A stretch of DNA of 64,000 nt, taken from NCBI GenBank assembly GCA_017306415.1, contig JAFKIL010000003.1:496001-560000 (forward strand), in the 5' to 3' direction. Source of the stretch: Microbacterium sp. (GTDB lineage Bacteria > Actinomycetota > Actinomycetes > Actinomycetales > Microbacteriaceae). Below the pieces are notes generated by a model. That model made no database searches. It was not told the DNA's origin and saw nothing but the letters and a program-made list of their open reading frames with translations. Of the stretch, positions 1 to 9,722 are shown one piece after another. Both the position numbers and the translations under genes were made by a program. Every line of letters starts with the position of its first letter. Position 1 is the stretch's first letter.

Positions 1-583
1 CCCGATTCCGCCTCGAGAGCGCGGCCAGGACGATGGGCACGATGGTGAGGAGGATGATGCCGAGCATGATCCACTCGATGTTGGCCGCCACCCATGGAAT
101 CGAACCCAGGAGAGCACCGGCGTAGCCGAGGACGGCAGCCCAGAGCACCGCGGAGACGGCATTCCACAACGCGAAGGCTCGATGCGCCATCGTCGTCATC
201 CCAGCGGCAGGCGCAACGTAGGTTCGCACGATGGGCACGAATCTGGCGAGTACGAGCGCAAGGCTCCCCCAGCGCGCGAAGAAGCGCTCGGTGTCTTCGA
301 GGTACTTCTCCTTGAGCACCTTGGCACCGGGACGGAAGAGCCGCCGACCGTATCGACGGCCCAGGAGGAATCCGAGTTCACCTCCCGCGAGGGCTGCGAT
401 CGCGGCGATCGCGGCGACGAGGACCCAGTTGACGCCGATCGCCGCAGCGATCACGGCGGCAGCGAAGACGAGACTGTCGCCGGGGAGGAAGGGGAAGAGG
501 AGGCCGTTCTCGACGAACACGAGGAGGGCGACGATGACGAGCGCGAACAGCCCGAAACCCGAGAGGGAGGTGAGGAACGCCAT
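1..583 (-). CDS. DedA family membrane protein (truncated by window edge)
   Basis: This is an integral membrane protein of the DedA/SNARE-associated (VTT) family, whose members are linked to lipid flipping and envelope homeostasis. The ATG is at 583 and the reading frame stays open to base 1, so about 194 residues are seen and the C-terminus is missing. Visible marks are an N-terminal hydrophobic segment, the re-entrant loop region with FLPGDSL, the charged GRRYGRR stretch, and the family motif ARFVPIVRTYVAPAAGM followed by two more hydrophobic helices. It is divergent from the S4 gene at 661. The family call is firm; the exact substrate is unknown. Confidence 0.88.
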   Translation of the reverse strand, partial: MAFLTSLSGFGLFALVIVALLVFVENGLLFPFLPGDSLVFAAAVIAAAIGVNWVLVAAIAAIAALAGGELGFLLGRRYGRRLFRPGAKVLKEKYLEDTERFFARWGSLALVLARFVPIVRTYVAPAAGMTTMAHRAFALWNAVSAVLWAAVLGYAGALLGSIPWVAANIEWIMLGIILLTIVPIVLAALSRRNR

Positions 584-660
584 GCGTCCACTGTCTGGCG
601 CAGCGTCTAAGGAGCGTCTCAGATGCCCGCGGTGGACCGGACGGCGCCTAGCATTCGGGT

Positions 661-888
661 ATGGCGAACGCTGATCCGATCGACGACGTCTCCATCGGGG
701 GCGAGGGCATCCGTCTCGGGCAGTTCCTCAAGTTCGCGGGATTGGTCGATTCCGGCGGGGATGTGAAGGCAGTGGTGGCCGACGGGCTCGTGACGGTGAA
801 CGGCGAGATCGATCGTCGACGTGGACGGCAGCTCACGACCGGCGATGTCGTCGGCTTCGAGGGCCGCCGGGTCCGCGTGCGCCCCTGA
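661..888 (+). CDS. Small S4-domain RNA-binding protein
   Basis: This 75-residue protein consists almost entirely of one S4 RNA-binding fold, of the YbcJ/RqcP-like stand-alone type. The core IRLGQFLKFAGLVDSGGDVK and the loop GLVTVNGEID..RRG carry the usual S4 spacing of a helix pair followed by a beta hairpin. It probably binds rRNA or tRNA-like structures in the cytoplasm. It is a single-gene unit between divergent dedA and the convergent S51 peptidase gene. The exact role of such stand-alone S4 proteins in actinobacteria is not settled. Confidence 0.85.
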   Translation: MANADPIDDVSIGGEGIRLGQFLKFAGLVDSGGDVKAVVADGLVTVNGEIDRRRGRQLTTGDVVGFEGRRVRVRP

Positions 889-915
889 AGAGGGTCGCGC
901 GAGCGGCCGCGGAGG

Positions 916-1602
916 CTAGCCGCCGAACAGGTGCCATGTCCCTTCGGAGACGACGTCCACCCGTCCGTCGACGATCCGCAGCGCCGTGTCGTCGTCGATC
1001 GCGTAGACCGGCACGGGGACGCCCGACGCCCACGCCTCGATGTTCGCGGCGGTGGTGTCGGGCATCTCCGGGTTGTCGAGGTGCGGGTACAGGGTGACGT
1101 CGACGAGCCCGAGCGCCGTGCCGGCATCCTGCCCCATGTCACTGTCGTCCGGCACGAAGGCGAGATCGAACTCCGCGTCGCAATTGACGGGGGTGACCGC
1201 GATGCTGCCCGCGCTCATCCCGACATAGACGGTGCGTTCGAGCATCGGCAGCAGCTGCGCGAGCCCGGACTCCCGCATCCAGTGGCACAGATAGAGGACA
1301 TCGCCGCCCCAGACGAGCAGCGCGTCCGCCTGCTGGACCGCCGGGACCCAGTTCTCCCTGCGGACGGTGGGCAGCGCGGTGAGCTCGAGGAGGGCCATCT
1401 CCTTCCAGCCGAGACCGACGAACGGATGCGGCGAGGCCCCCGAGACGGCCTGCCACGCGCCCGTCCCTCCGCCCGGGAACGGATGCATGCCGGTCGGGAT
1501 GATGAGCGCCGAGCACTCCGAGATCGGCTTGCCGAGCAGGTCGACGAGGGCCGCCTGGATGCTGGCGTTGGTGATGCCGCCGGACGTGAGCAGGAATTTC
1601 AT
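916..1602 (-). CDS. Peptidase family S51 (dipeptidase E / cyanophycinase-like)
   Basis: This 228-residue cytoplasmic serine peptidase of family S51 resembles PepE, which cleaves Asp-X dipeptides. The nucleophile elbow is seen in VGMSAGSIAV and the candidate catalytic histidine in LYPHLDN. The start is the ATG at 1602, preceded by GAGAGG at a good distance; an in-frame GTG-like extension to 1647 has no such support. It lies just downstream of the AraC-type regulator on the same strand (57 bases apart), so the two could be co-transcribed. Substrate specificity cannot be read from sequence. Confidence 0.85.
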   Translation of the reverse strand: MKFLLTSGGITNASIQAALVDLLGKPISECSALIIPTGMHPFPGGGTGAWQAVSGASPHPFVGLGWKEMALLELTALPTVRRENWVPAVQQADALLVWGGDVLYLCHWMRESGLAQLLPMLERTVYVGMSAGSIAVTPVNCDAEFDLAFVPDDSDMGQDAGTALGLVDVTLYPHLDNPEMPDTTAANIEAWASGVPVPVYAIDDDTALRIVDGRVDVVSEGTWHLFGG

Positions 1603-1659
1603 CGTGACCTCTCTCCCCTCCCCGAGGCTAGCCGCGGCGGTCGACATCCGCCCGTACCG

Positions 1660-2634
1660 TCACCGCGTTCGCGTCGACCGCAGGGTCACGGAGGGCTGCT
1701 CGGCGAACGCCGCGCGGTAGGCCGCGGCGAACCTGCCGAGGTGCGCGAAGCCCCAGCGCGCGGCCACCTCGGTGACGCTGCGCGTCCCCGGCTCGGCTGA
1801 CGCCAGCTCCTCGTGCACCCGTTCGAGCCGCAGGCTTCGCAGATAGGACATCGGCGTGGTGTCGAGCGCGCGGCGGAACCCCTCCTGCAGCGCCCGCGGA
1901 CTCATCGAGACCGCGGCCGCCAGTTCCGTCACCGTCCAAGGATGGTCGGGGCTGCTCCGCAGGAGATCGACCGCCTGCGCGACGGGCCGCACTCCCGCGA
2001 CCGGGGTGCGGCCCGCGAGCGCCGCGGAGTAGTTGTGCGGCTGGGCGAGAAGCAGGGCGTGGAGCAGGACCTGCTCGAGACGCTGCGCCGCCAGCGGATG
2101 GGCGAGGATGCCGTTGCTCTGGCCCGAGGCCTCGTCGATCATCCACAAGGCTTGCATCATCGTGCGGCCACCGGACGTCGTGAGGTCGACCTCCGCCGAG
2201 AACTCGAGCGGCCGCGTCAGCGCGATGCCGACCAGATTCTCGGTCTCGAGCTGGAGCTGATCGCGCGGGACCATGAGCGAGATCTGGGCGAACTCCTCCT
2301 CGCAATCGATCTCCACCGGGCGACCTGGCATGAAGATCCCCGCCTTGTCCTTCGTGCCCTGGACCAGAGGTCCCCGCGCCGCTCGCATCCTCGCTCGGCC
2401 ACGCACCGGGATGTCGATGTGGTAGTTCGTGGCCTCCGCCGTGTGGATTCGCACCGCTTCCCCGAATCGCATGAATCCGCAGGTGATACGGCCGACCGCC
2501 AGAGCGTTGAGCTGCATGTCGACGATTCCCGAGCGCGTGGCCGACGGGAAGTCGACGGGCAGGAACACGTCGCCGAGCGCGGCTCGCGCGTCGTCGACAT
2601 CCCGGCACGAGACGACGCGGGCCGCGCTGAACAT
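1660..2634 (-). CDS. AraC family transcriptional regulator
   Basis: This 324-residue regulator has an N-terminal AraC-binding (cupin_6-like) domain, roughly residues 20-190. A C-terminal HTH_18 domain follows (about 215-318), with two helix-turn-helix units: VTELAAAVSMSPRALQEGFR and the second around VTEVAARWGFAHLGRFAAAY. It probably responds to a small organic effector. I chose the ATG at 2634 because it gives a family-typical length. A GTG at 2739 would add 35 residues of low-complexity, arginine-rich sequence. It is divergent from the SGNH-like gene at 2770 and upstream of the S51 peptidase; its target is unknown. Confidence 0.87.
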   Translation of the reverse strand: MFSAARVVSCRDVDDARAALGDVFLPVDFPSATRSGIVDMQLNALAVGRITCGFMRFGEAVRIHTAEATNYHIDIPVRGRARMRAARGPLVQGTKDKAGIFMPGRPVEIDCEEEFAQISLMVPRDQLQLETENLVGIALTRPLEFSAEVDLTTSGGRTMMQALWMIDEASGQSNGILAHPLAAQRLEQVLLHALLLAQPHNYSAALAGRTPVAGVRPVAQAVDLLRSSPDHPWTVTELAAAVSMSPRALQEGFRRALDTTPMSYLRSLRLERVHEELASAEPGTRSVTEVAARWGFAHLGRFAAAYRAAFAEQPSVTLRSTRTR

Positions 2635-2769
2635 CTCGCCCGTGCGCGCATCCACCCGGCGATTGTAAGCACCGCCCGAGAGAGTGCGGCCGGGTCGCGC
2701 AGATCGGACGATGGTCGGCGTTCTGCGGATATCGGACACGTGGCTCGTTGCCTACCGTGAGGACCGTCG

Positions 2770-3495
2770 ATGAGCACAGGTGAGGAAGGGCGGGCGATGG
2801 ATCGCTATACGCGCCTCCTGGCGTCGTCGCACGTCCTGCTGAGGCCGGTGTTCCGAGCCTGGTTCCGCGCGCGGACGAAAGGCCTGCAGACGTGGTGCTA
2901 CCCGCACGGGGAGTCGGTGGTGGGCGTCCCCGGTCCCGAGCCCGCCCGGATCCTCCTCCTCGGCGACGGGCCCGCGGCGGGATACGGCGTGCTCACGCAG
3001 CAGCTGGGAGTCGCCGGTCACCTGGCCCGCCACCTCGCCGAGAGCATGGCGCGCGGTGTCGTTGTGACCGTCGAGGCGTGGCCGGCCGCGTCGGCCGAGT
3101 CCACGCTCGAACGCCTCCCCCACATCGATCTCGATGGCTACGACGGCATCGTCGTCATGCTCGCCACGTCCGACGCGCTCCGCCTGACGTCACGACGCTC
3201 CTGGTCTCGCAGCATGGCCGGCCTGCTTCGCACTCTGCCCGGCTCGGACACCCGCGCGGTGTTCGTCACTACCACCGCCAGTGTGCGCCTGGCCCGGACC
3301 CTCCCACCGTTCGCACGCCGCGTCGCCGGACGTCACGCGCAGGTGCTGGACGCGGAGACCCGGCGGATCTGCGCCGAGACGACCACGACGCTCATCCCTC
3401 TGGACGCCGTCAACGAACTGAGTCAGCGCACCTATGCGACGTGGGGTCGCCGGATCGCGGCGGTCGTCGTCGCCGATCTGCACCCGAACGGGTGA
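2770..3495 (+). CDS. SGNH/GDSL-hydrolase-like protein lacking the catalytic serine
   Basis: This 241-residue protein has the Rossmann-like order of the SGNH hydrolase fold. Block I is ILLLGDGPAAGYGV, where the family normally has GDS, so the nucleophilic serine is replaced by glycine (codon ggg near 2967). The end holds an ADLHPNG segment like the family's block V. An alternative ATG at 2797 with GAGGAAGG upstream would remove nine residues; both starts have usable ribosome sites. No signal peptide is obvious. It may be a non-catalytic or alternative-mechanism relative. It is divergent from the AraC gene. Confidence 0.65.
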   Translation: MSTGEEGRAMDRYTRLLASSHVLLRPVFRAWFRARTKGLQTWCYPHGESVVGVPGPEPARILLLGDGPAAGYGVLTQQLGVAGHLARHLAESMARGVVVTVEAWPAASAESTLERLPHIDLDGYDGIVVMLATSDALRLTSRRSWSRSMAGLLRTLPGSDTRAVFVTTTASVRLARTLPPFARRVAGRHAQVLDAETRRICAETTTTLIPLDAVNELSQRTYATWGRRIAAVVVADLHPNG

Positions 3496-3673
3496 GCGAG
3501 CGCGCCCTAGGTGGCGCAGGTGGCTCGGACGTCCGCGCACGAGAGCGAGCCCGAGTACGAGCGCACCTTCTCCTGCTCTGTCTCGCGAAGGACCTGTCGC
3601 CCGCGTGACGGAATGCCGCGACCGCGGATGCGCTTTCACCCCCCAGACGCAGAGGCAGAGAGAGGCCCGTCCT

Positions 3674-4408
3674 ATGTCCCACCCTTCGCCGCAGGAGACC
3701 GCCGTCCTGGACAACCCCGCCTGGCACGCCCTGACCGGACCGCACGCGTCGTTCGCGATCGGAGACGACCTCGTCCGCCGCTACCCCGAGGACGTGGCGC
3801 CGTTCGTGGCGGTGCGGTCGTGGGAGGACCCGCGGGTGTGGGACGCCCTCGCCGACCTCGTCGGCCCCGGCGCGGAGGTCGGTCTCTCCGGGCTCGAGGC
3901 GAGTCTGCCCGCGGGATGGACCGAGATCGGGGGCGGAGACGGGGTGCAGCTCATCGAGACGGAGGCGTTGCGCCCCGTGCCCGATGAGGAGGTCGTCGTG
4001 CTCGGCGCGGGCGACGCCGACGAGATGATGGCGATCGTGGAGCGGAATCAGCCGGGCCCGTTCCGTCCCCGCACGCACGAGCTCGGCCGCTACATCGGCA
4101 TCCGACGCAAGGGCCGGCTCGTCGCGATGGCCGGGGAGCGACTCCACCCGGACGGATGGACCGAGATCAGCGCCGTCTCGACAGACGTCGAATACCGCGG
4201 CCAGGGCCTGGCATCGCGACTCGTGCTCGATGTCGCCTTCCACATCCGCGAACGCGGCGACCGAGCACTGATGCACGCGGCGGCGACGAACGTCGGGGCG
4301 ATCGCCGTCTACGAGCGACTCGGGTTCGCGCTGCGGCGCCACACGCGGTTCGCGGCGGTGCGGACGCCGTCCCGCGTGGGCGAGGCCGGCCGCACCGTCA
4401 TCGCGTGA
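3674..4408 (+). CDS. GNAT family N-acetyltransferase
   Basis: This 244-residue cytoplasmic acetyltransferase has its GNAT domain in the C-terminal half. The acetyl-CoA-binding loop is YRGQGLASRLV (Q/RxxGxG/A type), followed by the helix and VGAIAVYERLGFAL, which is the classic end of the fold. The start is the ATG at 3674 (MSHPSPQE). The open frame runs further upstream but that part is arginine-rich and unlike coding sequence. The last 11 bases overlap the convergent flavin reductase gene. The acceptor substrate is unknown. Confidence 0.88.
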   Translation: MSHPSPQETAVLDNPAWHALTGPHASFAIGDDLVRRYPEDVAPFVAVRSWEDPRVWDALADLVGPGAEVGLSGLEASLPAGWTEIGGGDGVQLIETEALRPVPDEEVVVLGAGDADEMMAIVERNQPGPFRPRTHELGRYIGIRRKGRLVAMAGERLHPDGWTEISAVSTDVEYRGQGLASRLVLDVAFHIRERGDRALMHAAATNVGAIAVYERLGFALRRHTRFAAVRTPSRVGEAGRTVIA

Positions 4409-4901
4409 GCAGCCGATCGAGCACGGCGGACTCCTGCTCGATCCAGGACGCGAGGATCTCCGCCCGATCAGAGAACTCGCCGACGGGGAAGGCGATCCCG
4501 GAGGTCGGGACGCTGGCCCCGAGCTCGACGAGCAGAGGGCGGAGGGTCACCTCGACCGCGAGCGCGTGGGCGGGCGAGCCGATCGTGAACAGCGGTATCG
4601 CGGTGACGCCCGCCAGGCCGCGCGTCGGGTAGCGATCCAGGAACGCCTTGAGGAGACCCGTGTAGCTCGCCTTGTATGTCGGGCTGGCCACGACCAGGAT
4701 CTCCGTCGCCGCCACCCGATCGGTGAGGGCGTCGATCGTCGGCTCCGGCACGGTGAACAGCGCCGCACCGTGATCCGCCAGATCGATCGTGGCCTCCGCC
4801 TCCAGCCCCAGGCGTGCGGCCAGCTGCCGCACGAGCTCTTCGGCGACTGCGCGGGTGCGTGATGCGGCGCGGGGGTTCCCGACGAGGGCTGCGATCGTCA
4901 C
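4398..4901 (-). CDS. NADPH-dependent FMN reductase family protein
   Basis: This 167-residue flavodoxin-fold protein of the SsuE/FMN_red type reduces FMN or quinones using NAD(P)H. The N-terminal phosphate-binding strand-loop is IAALVGNPRAASRT and the second flavin loop is VVASPTYKASYTGLLKAFLD, the family hallmark. The start is a GTG at 4901. The upstream DUF4395 gene ends at 4913, 11 bases away, so the two are probably co-transcribed. The 3' end overlaps the GNAT gene by 11 bases. Confidence 0.88.
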   Translation of the reverse strand: MTIAALVGNPRAASRTRAVAEELVRQLAARLGLEAEATIDLADHGAALFTVPEPTIDALTDRVAATEILVVASPTYKASYTGLLKAFLDRYPTRGLAGVTAIPLFTIGSPAHALAVEVTLRPLLVELGASVPTSGIAFPVGEFSDRAEILASWIEQESAVLDRLLTR

Positions 4902-4912
4902 GCTCGGCTGCC

Positions 4913-5440
4913 TCAGGCGCCCAGCAGCCCGCCGCGGGGACGGATGAGCCCCGCACGGGCGAACAGGAGGTAGAGCTGGCAGCCGAGGCAGTACCCGAAC
5001 GCGGAGTTGAGGAACGCGGCGACGAACGCCGCGGCGCCCGCGATCGGCAGCGCCCACGGGACACCCGCCACGTGGAGCAGCACCCCGATCAGGACCACGA
5101 TGAACCCGACCACCTGCGCGAAGCGGGGCGGGCGCGGATCCTCCAGCTCGGCCGGCGGGCTGAGGCGAGGGCGGATCACCGCGCGGAACAGCACCGCCCA
5201 CGGCCAGGTCCGCGGCGACGTGAATCCCCACACGAACAGCAGATCGATGACGAGCAGGAGGAGGAGGAACGCCGGATCTGTCACGCGCTGCACGAGCGTG
5301 CTCTCGGGGGCGACGGCCGTCCCGATCAGCGAGAGGAACACCCCGACCAGCAGGAGCACGGCCGTGATGCCGGCCGCGACGCGCGGACCCCTCGGGTCGA
5401 TGCCCGCGGGGCGCGTCGATGTCTCTGGCGACGACACCAT
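4913..5440 (-). CDS. DUF4395 domain-containing membrane protein
   Basis: This 175-residue polytopic membrane protein has four hydrophobic stretches, near residues 20-42, 48-70, 105-127 and 130-155. It carries the DUF4395 signature around SAFGYCLGCQLYLLF, with two cysteines in a GYCLGC arrangement. The ATG at 5440 is preceded by AGGAAGGAG. It is the first gene of a two-gene unit with the flavin reductase. The family has no agreed function; the cysteine pair suggests redox or sulfur chemistry, which is inference only. Confidence 0.82.
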   Translation of the reverse strand: MVSSPETSTRPAGIDPRGPRVAAGITAVLLLVGVFLSLIGTAVAPESTLVQRVTDPAFLLLLLVIDLLFVWGFTSPRTWPWAVLFRAVIRPRLSPPAELEDPRPPRFAQVVGFIVVLIGVLLHVAGVPWALPIAGAAAFVAAFLNSAFGYCLGCQLYLLFARAGLIRPRGGLLGA

Positions 5441-5580
5441 CGGTCGCTCCTTCCTGTCGGGTGGCGTGGCGGCGCGACCCGACAGGGCCACGTCCACACG
5501 GCCGAGAGTAGAGCGGTCGCGGGGCGGCGGCATCCATCGGGGTAACAGTCCGTCATGCCCGGCCGCGCCGTCGGACGGCG

Positions 5581-6396
5581 TCAGTCGTCGAGCAGGAACG
5601 ACTGCAGGTCGGCGACGAGGCGGTCGGTCTCCTCGAACGTGAGCATGTGACCGGAGTGCTCGTAGACCTCGAAGCGGGCGCCGGGGACGCCGCGGGCCAG
5701 CTCCTCACCCGACGACGGCGGGTTCAGGCCGTCGTCCTTGCCGGAGATCACCAGCGTGGGCACGGCGATGCGGTGCAGATCGGGACGCAGATCGAACCCG
5801 GCGAGGGAACGCTCGACCGCCGCCTGCTCCGCCGGCGAGAGCACGACGGCCTCGGTCTGCTCGCCGATCCGCGCCATGATCTCGGCGCGGCGCTCCGGGG
5901 TGGTGTCGGGCGACCAGATCGCCCCGGACATGAAGGCGAGGAGCTCATCGGGCGAGGCGGCCGCGAGATCGAAGCCCATCCGCTTCGCGTAGGCGACCGA
6001 CGAGGAGGTCGTGCCGTGCGCCTTGCTGACGACGAGGACGAGTCGCGCGACGCGCGCGTGCTCGTCGATCGCCGCCTGCGCCGTCAGATACGACCCCATC
6101 GAGATGCCGACCATGGCCGCGGCGTCGTAGCCCAGTGCCGCGACGAGGGCGTTCAGCATCCGGCCCTGGTCGGCGAGCGTGAAGCCCTCGGGCCGGGCGG
6201 ATCTGCCGTGCCCGAGCGCATCGGGGGCGATCACGCGGAACCGGTCGGACAGCCGCTCGGCGAGGGGCGCGACGGTCACCGCGTCGCCGTAGAGTCCGTG
6301 CACCAGAACGAGCGGCGGATGCTCGGGAGACCCGAACGTCCGGTAGAAGACGTCGGCACCGTTGAGGTCGAGGGTGGCGGAGTCGCTCGCAGTCAT
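5581..6396 (-). CDS. Alpha/beta fold hydrolase
   Basis: This 271-residue hydrolase has a complete triad and oxyanion elements. HGLYGD sits after strand 3, the nucleophile elbow is VGISMGSYL, the acid is in ISGKDDGL and the histidine in EHSGHMLTF. Its layout resembles esterase/lactonase (BioH/3-oxoadipate enol-lactonase-like) enzymes. It is single-gene and not obviously tied to its neighbours. The substrate cannot be inferred. Confidence 0.85.
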   Translation of the reverse strand: MTASDSATLDLNGADVFYRTFGSPEHPPLVLVHGLYGDAVTVAPLAERLSDRFRVIAPDALGHGRSARPEGFTLADQGRMLNALVAALGYDAAAMVGISMGSYLTAQAAIDEHARVARLVLVVSKAHGTTSSSVAYAKRMGFDLAAASPDELLAFMSGAIWSPDTTPERRAEIMARIGEQTEAVVLSPAEQAAVERSLAGFDLRPDLHRIAVPTLVISGKDDGLNPPSSGEELARGVPGARFEVYEHSGHMLTFEETDRLVADLQSFLLDD

Positions 6397-6457
6397 GCCT
6401 CCACTCTCGCACCGCGGAGGACGACCGGGGCGGGGCGGCCGGGATCGCGCGGGGATG

Positions 6458-6868
6458 CTAGTTGATGATCTCGCCGCGCTCGTCGTCGAGGATCGCGGCG
6501 AGACGCGCGCGCCAGGCCGCCAGCTCCTCGGGCGGCAGTCGTGGCCAGTCGGCGATCTCGGCGACGACCCGCAGCGGCGCGCTGCTGCGGTACGAGCGCG
6601 TCGGGTTGCCGGGGAACTTCTTGTCGGTCACGTTGGGATCGTCCTCGTACTCCCCCGTCGGCTCGACCGCGTAGACTCGCGGATCCCCTTCACCGGCCGC
6701 CAGTTCCGCAGCGAGTCCCGCTCCGTTCACGAGCGCCGTGAAGTAGATGTGGTTCATCACCACCTCCGGCCGGTAGTTCGACCGGAACCCGGGCGTGAGG
6801 AGGTCGCCCTCCCGCAGGTCGGCCTTCGTGCCGTGGTAGAACGGACCCTCGTCCCGCGCGCTGCTCAC
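6458..6868 (-). CDS. arr: NAD(+)--rifampin ADP-ribosyltransferase
   Basis: This 136-residue enzyme transfers ADP-ribose from NAD+ to the C23 hydroxyl of rifamycins and so inactivates them. Family marks are FYHGTKADLREGD, MNHIYFTA, AAELAAGEG and EDDPNVTDKKFPGNPTRSYR. The catalytic set H19/Y49/D84 of mycobacterial Arr corresponds here to H12, Y42 and D77, and all are present. The start is a GTG at 6868. The length matches chromosomal Arr proteins. It is a single-gene unit with no mobile element next to it, which points to an intrinsic gene rather than an integron cassette. Confidence 0.93.
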   Translation of the reverse strand: MSSARDEGPFYHGTKADLREGDLLTPGFRSNYRPEVVMNHIYFTALVNGAGLAAELAAGEGDPRVYAVEPTGEYEDDPNVTDKKFPGNPTRSYRSSAPLRVVAEIADWPRLPPEELAAWRARLAAILDDERGEIIN

Positions 6869-6909
6869 CGCGACAGCCTAGACCGCGGCCGATCCCCGGC
6901 GGACCGCCG

Positions 6910-7806
<897 letters not shown>

Positions 7807-7937
7807 GTCGTCGAGGGTACGCACGCCCGCGCCGCGGCCGAACGGGGTTGCGCGCGGGACCGTGTGGCGATACATCACATCGCGCGCGATCGCGCCACCC
7901 CCTGACGGCGGCGCACCGGACTTGGTTCACTGTCGGC

Positions 7938-8612
7938 ATGGCCTCCCCGCGCATCACCACTGTCCTCTTCGACATCGACGGCACCCTGGTCGACTCGAAC
8001 TACCTCCACGTCGACGCCTGGGACCGAGCACTCGTCGCCGTGGACCACCCCGTCGACGTGTGGCGCATCCATCGCGGGATCGGCATGGACGCGAGCAGGA
8101 TGCTGTCGGAGCTGGTCGGCGACGACGACGCCCTGCAGGAGCGGGCGAAGGACGAGCACGCCCGGCTGTACGCGGACATGGCGGATCGCCTGCGTCCGAT
8201 CTCCGGCGCCCGCGACCTGCTGCGCGAGCTCTCCCGCCGGGGGCTCACGGTGGTGCTCGCGACATCCGCCCCGCAGGAGGAGCTGGACGCCCTCCTCGCC
8301 GTGCTCGACCTGGACGAGCCGGTCGACGCGGTCACGTCGGCCGAGGACGTCGACGACGCGAAGCCCGCCCCCGACGTCGTCGGCAGGGCGCTGGAGAAGG
8401 CCGGGGCCGCGGCATCCGAGGCGATCATGGTCGGCGATGCGGTGTGGGACATCGAGTCGGCGGGACGGGCGGGCGTCACCGCAGTCGCCGTGCTGACCGG
8501 AGGATCGAGCGCCGATCAGCTGCGGGACGCCGGGGCCGTCGCGGTCTACGACGACGTCGCATCGCTCCTCGCCCAGCTCGACGCGAGCCCTCTCGTCGCG
8601 AACGCCGACTGA
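7938..8612 (+). CDS. HAD family hydrolase (phosphoglycolate phosphatase/beta-phosphoglucomutase-like)
   Basis: This 224-residue haloacid-dehalogenase-superfamily phosphatase has motif I in LFDIDGTLVDS, motif II threonine/serine in LATSAPQ, the motif III lysine in DAKPAPD and motif IV GDAVWDIES. A helical cap lies between residues 20 and 85. The start is the ATG at 7938 (MASPRITT). It ends eight bases from the convergent LLM oxidoreductase. The physiological phosphate ester is unknown. Confidence 0.9.
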   Translation: MASPRITTVLFDIDGTLVDSNYLHVDAWDRALVAVDHPVDVWRIHRGIGMDASRMLSELVGDDDALQERAKDEHARLYADMADRLRPISGARDLLRELSRRGLTVVLATSAPQEELDALLAVLDLDEPVDAVTSAEDVDDAKPAPDVVGRALEKAGAAASEAIMVGDAVWDIESAGRAGVTAVAVLTGGSSADQLRDAGAVAVYDDVASLLAQLDASPLVANAD

Positions 8613-8619
8613 GCCGAGG

Positions 8620-9594
8620 TCAGGAGCCCAGCCGCGCGCGGATCCGCTCCAGCAGCGGCTCGGCGACCTCGGCGAGGAATCGCTCCTGCAGCTCGTCGCC
8701 CACCTGGACGAGGGCGATGTCGGTGAAGCCGGCCTCGAGGAACGGGTCGATGCTCGCGGCGAGGCGGTCGAGGTCGGGTCCGCACGCGATCGACGACGCC
8801 ACGTCCTCGGGACGCACGAACCGGCTCGCGGCCGAGAACCCGGCGGGCGTCGGCAGGTCGGCGTTCACCGACCACCCGCCGGCGAACCAGCGGAACTGCT
8901 CGTGCGCACGCTGCACCGCGGCGTCGAGATCGGGGTCCCAGGAGATCGGGATCTGGCCGATCTTCCGCGACGAGCCCGCATGCGCAGCATCCCACGCGGT
9001 GACGAGGTCCTGCTCCGGCTCGACGGCGATCATGTGGTCGGCCAGCTGCGCGAACAGCTCGATCGACTCCGAGCCGGAGACCGCGATGCCGATCGGCACG
9101 CCGCCGTCCGGTGCATCCCAGATCCGCGCGGAGTCCACGCGGAAGTACTCGCCCTCGTAGGTGACGAGCCCACCCGTGTGCAGCTCGCGGATGAGCTGCA
9201 CCGCCTCCACGAGCATGTTCTGCCGCACGTCCACCGACGGCCAGCCCTCCCCCACGACGTGCTCGTTGAGGTTCTCGCCGGAGCCGAGCCCCAGGGTGAA
9301 CCGGCCGTCGGACAGGAGCTGGATGGTCGCGGCCTTCTGCGCGACCACCGCGGGGTGGTACCGCATGGTCGGGCACGTCACATACGTCATCAGCTCCACC
9401 CGCTCGGTCGCCTGCGCGACCGCGCCGAGCACCGACCACACGTAGGGCGAGTGCCCCTGGGTCGTCAGCCACGGCGAGTAGTGGTCGCTCGCGACCTCGA
9501 AGTCGAACCCGGCCTCCTCGGCCGCCCGGGCGTACCCGACCAGCTCCCGCGGTCCGCTCTGCTCGCCCATCAGGGTGTATCCGATGCGGGTCAT
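8620..9594 (-). CDS. F420-dependent LLM-class oxidoreductase (F420-G6PDH-like family)
   Basis: This 324-residue TIM-barrel enzyme is of the luciferase-like class. The opening IGYTLMGEQSGPRELV and the segments SDHYSPW, LGLGSGENLNEHVVG and TYEGEYF are typical of the actinobacterial F420-dependent glucose-6-phosphate-dehydrogenase-like family (TIGR03557 type). The coenzyme is probably F420; the substrate is not certain. If the island downstream is an insertion, this gene would originally have been the next gene after the DUF72 gene now at 44665. Confidence 0.88.
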   Translation of the reverse strand: MTRIGYTLMGEQSGPRELVGYARAAEEAGFDFEVASDHYSPWLTTQGHSPYVWSVLGAVAQATERVELMTYVTCPTMRYHPAVVAQKAATIQLLSDGRFTLGLGSGENLNEHVVGEGWPSVDVRQNMLVEAVQLIRELHTGGLVTYEGEYFRVDSARIWDAPDGGVPIGIAVSGSESIELFAQLADHMIAVEPEQDLVTAWDAAHAGSSRKIGQIPISWDPDLDAAVQRAHEQFRWFAGGWSVNADLPTPAGFSAASRFVRPEDVASSIACGPDLDRLAASIDPFLEAGFTDIALVQVGDELQERFLAEVAEPLLERIRARLGS

Positions 9595-9722
9595 GGCTGT
9601 TCGCTCCTTCGACGGGGGGGGATGGGCGCGACGATCGTCGGGCGAGAACCGAACCTACGTCGGGGCCGCAGCCGGTGGCATCCCCTTGACACCGCTCGGC
9701 GAGGGCGGAAGGGTGCGCTTCG

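Noticed and set aside
4814-5545. A 243-residue plus-strand frame over the DUF4395 gene
   Set aside because: Composition is arginine-rich and low complexity; the minus-strand frame has membrane helices and a family motif.
9595-9722. Possible tRNA or integrase remnant next to the left repeat
   Set aside because: No cloverleaf-like arms, CCA end or recombinase motif could be found in the 128 bases; nothing supportable is there.
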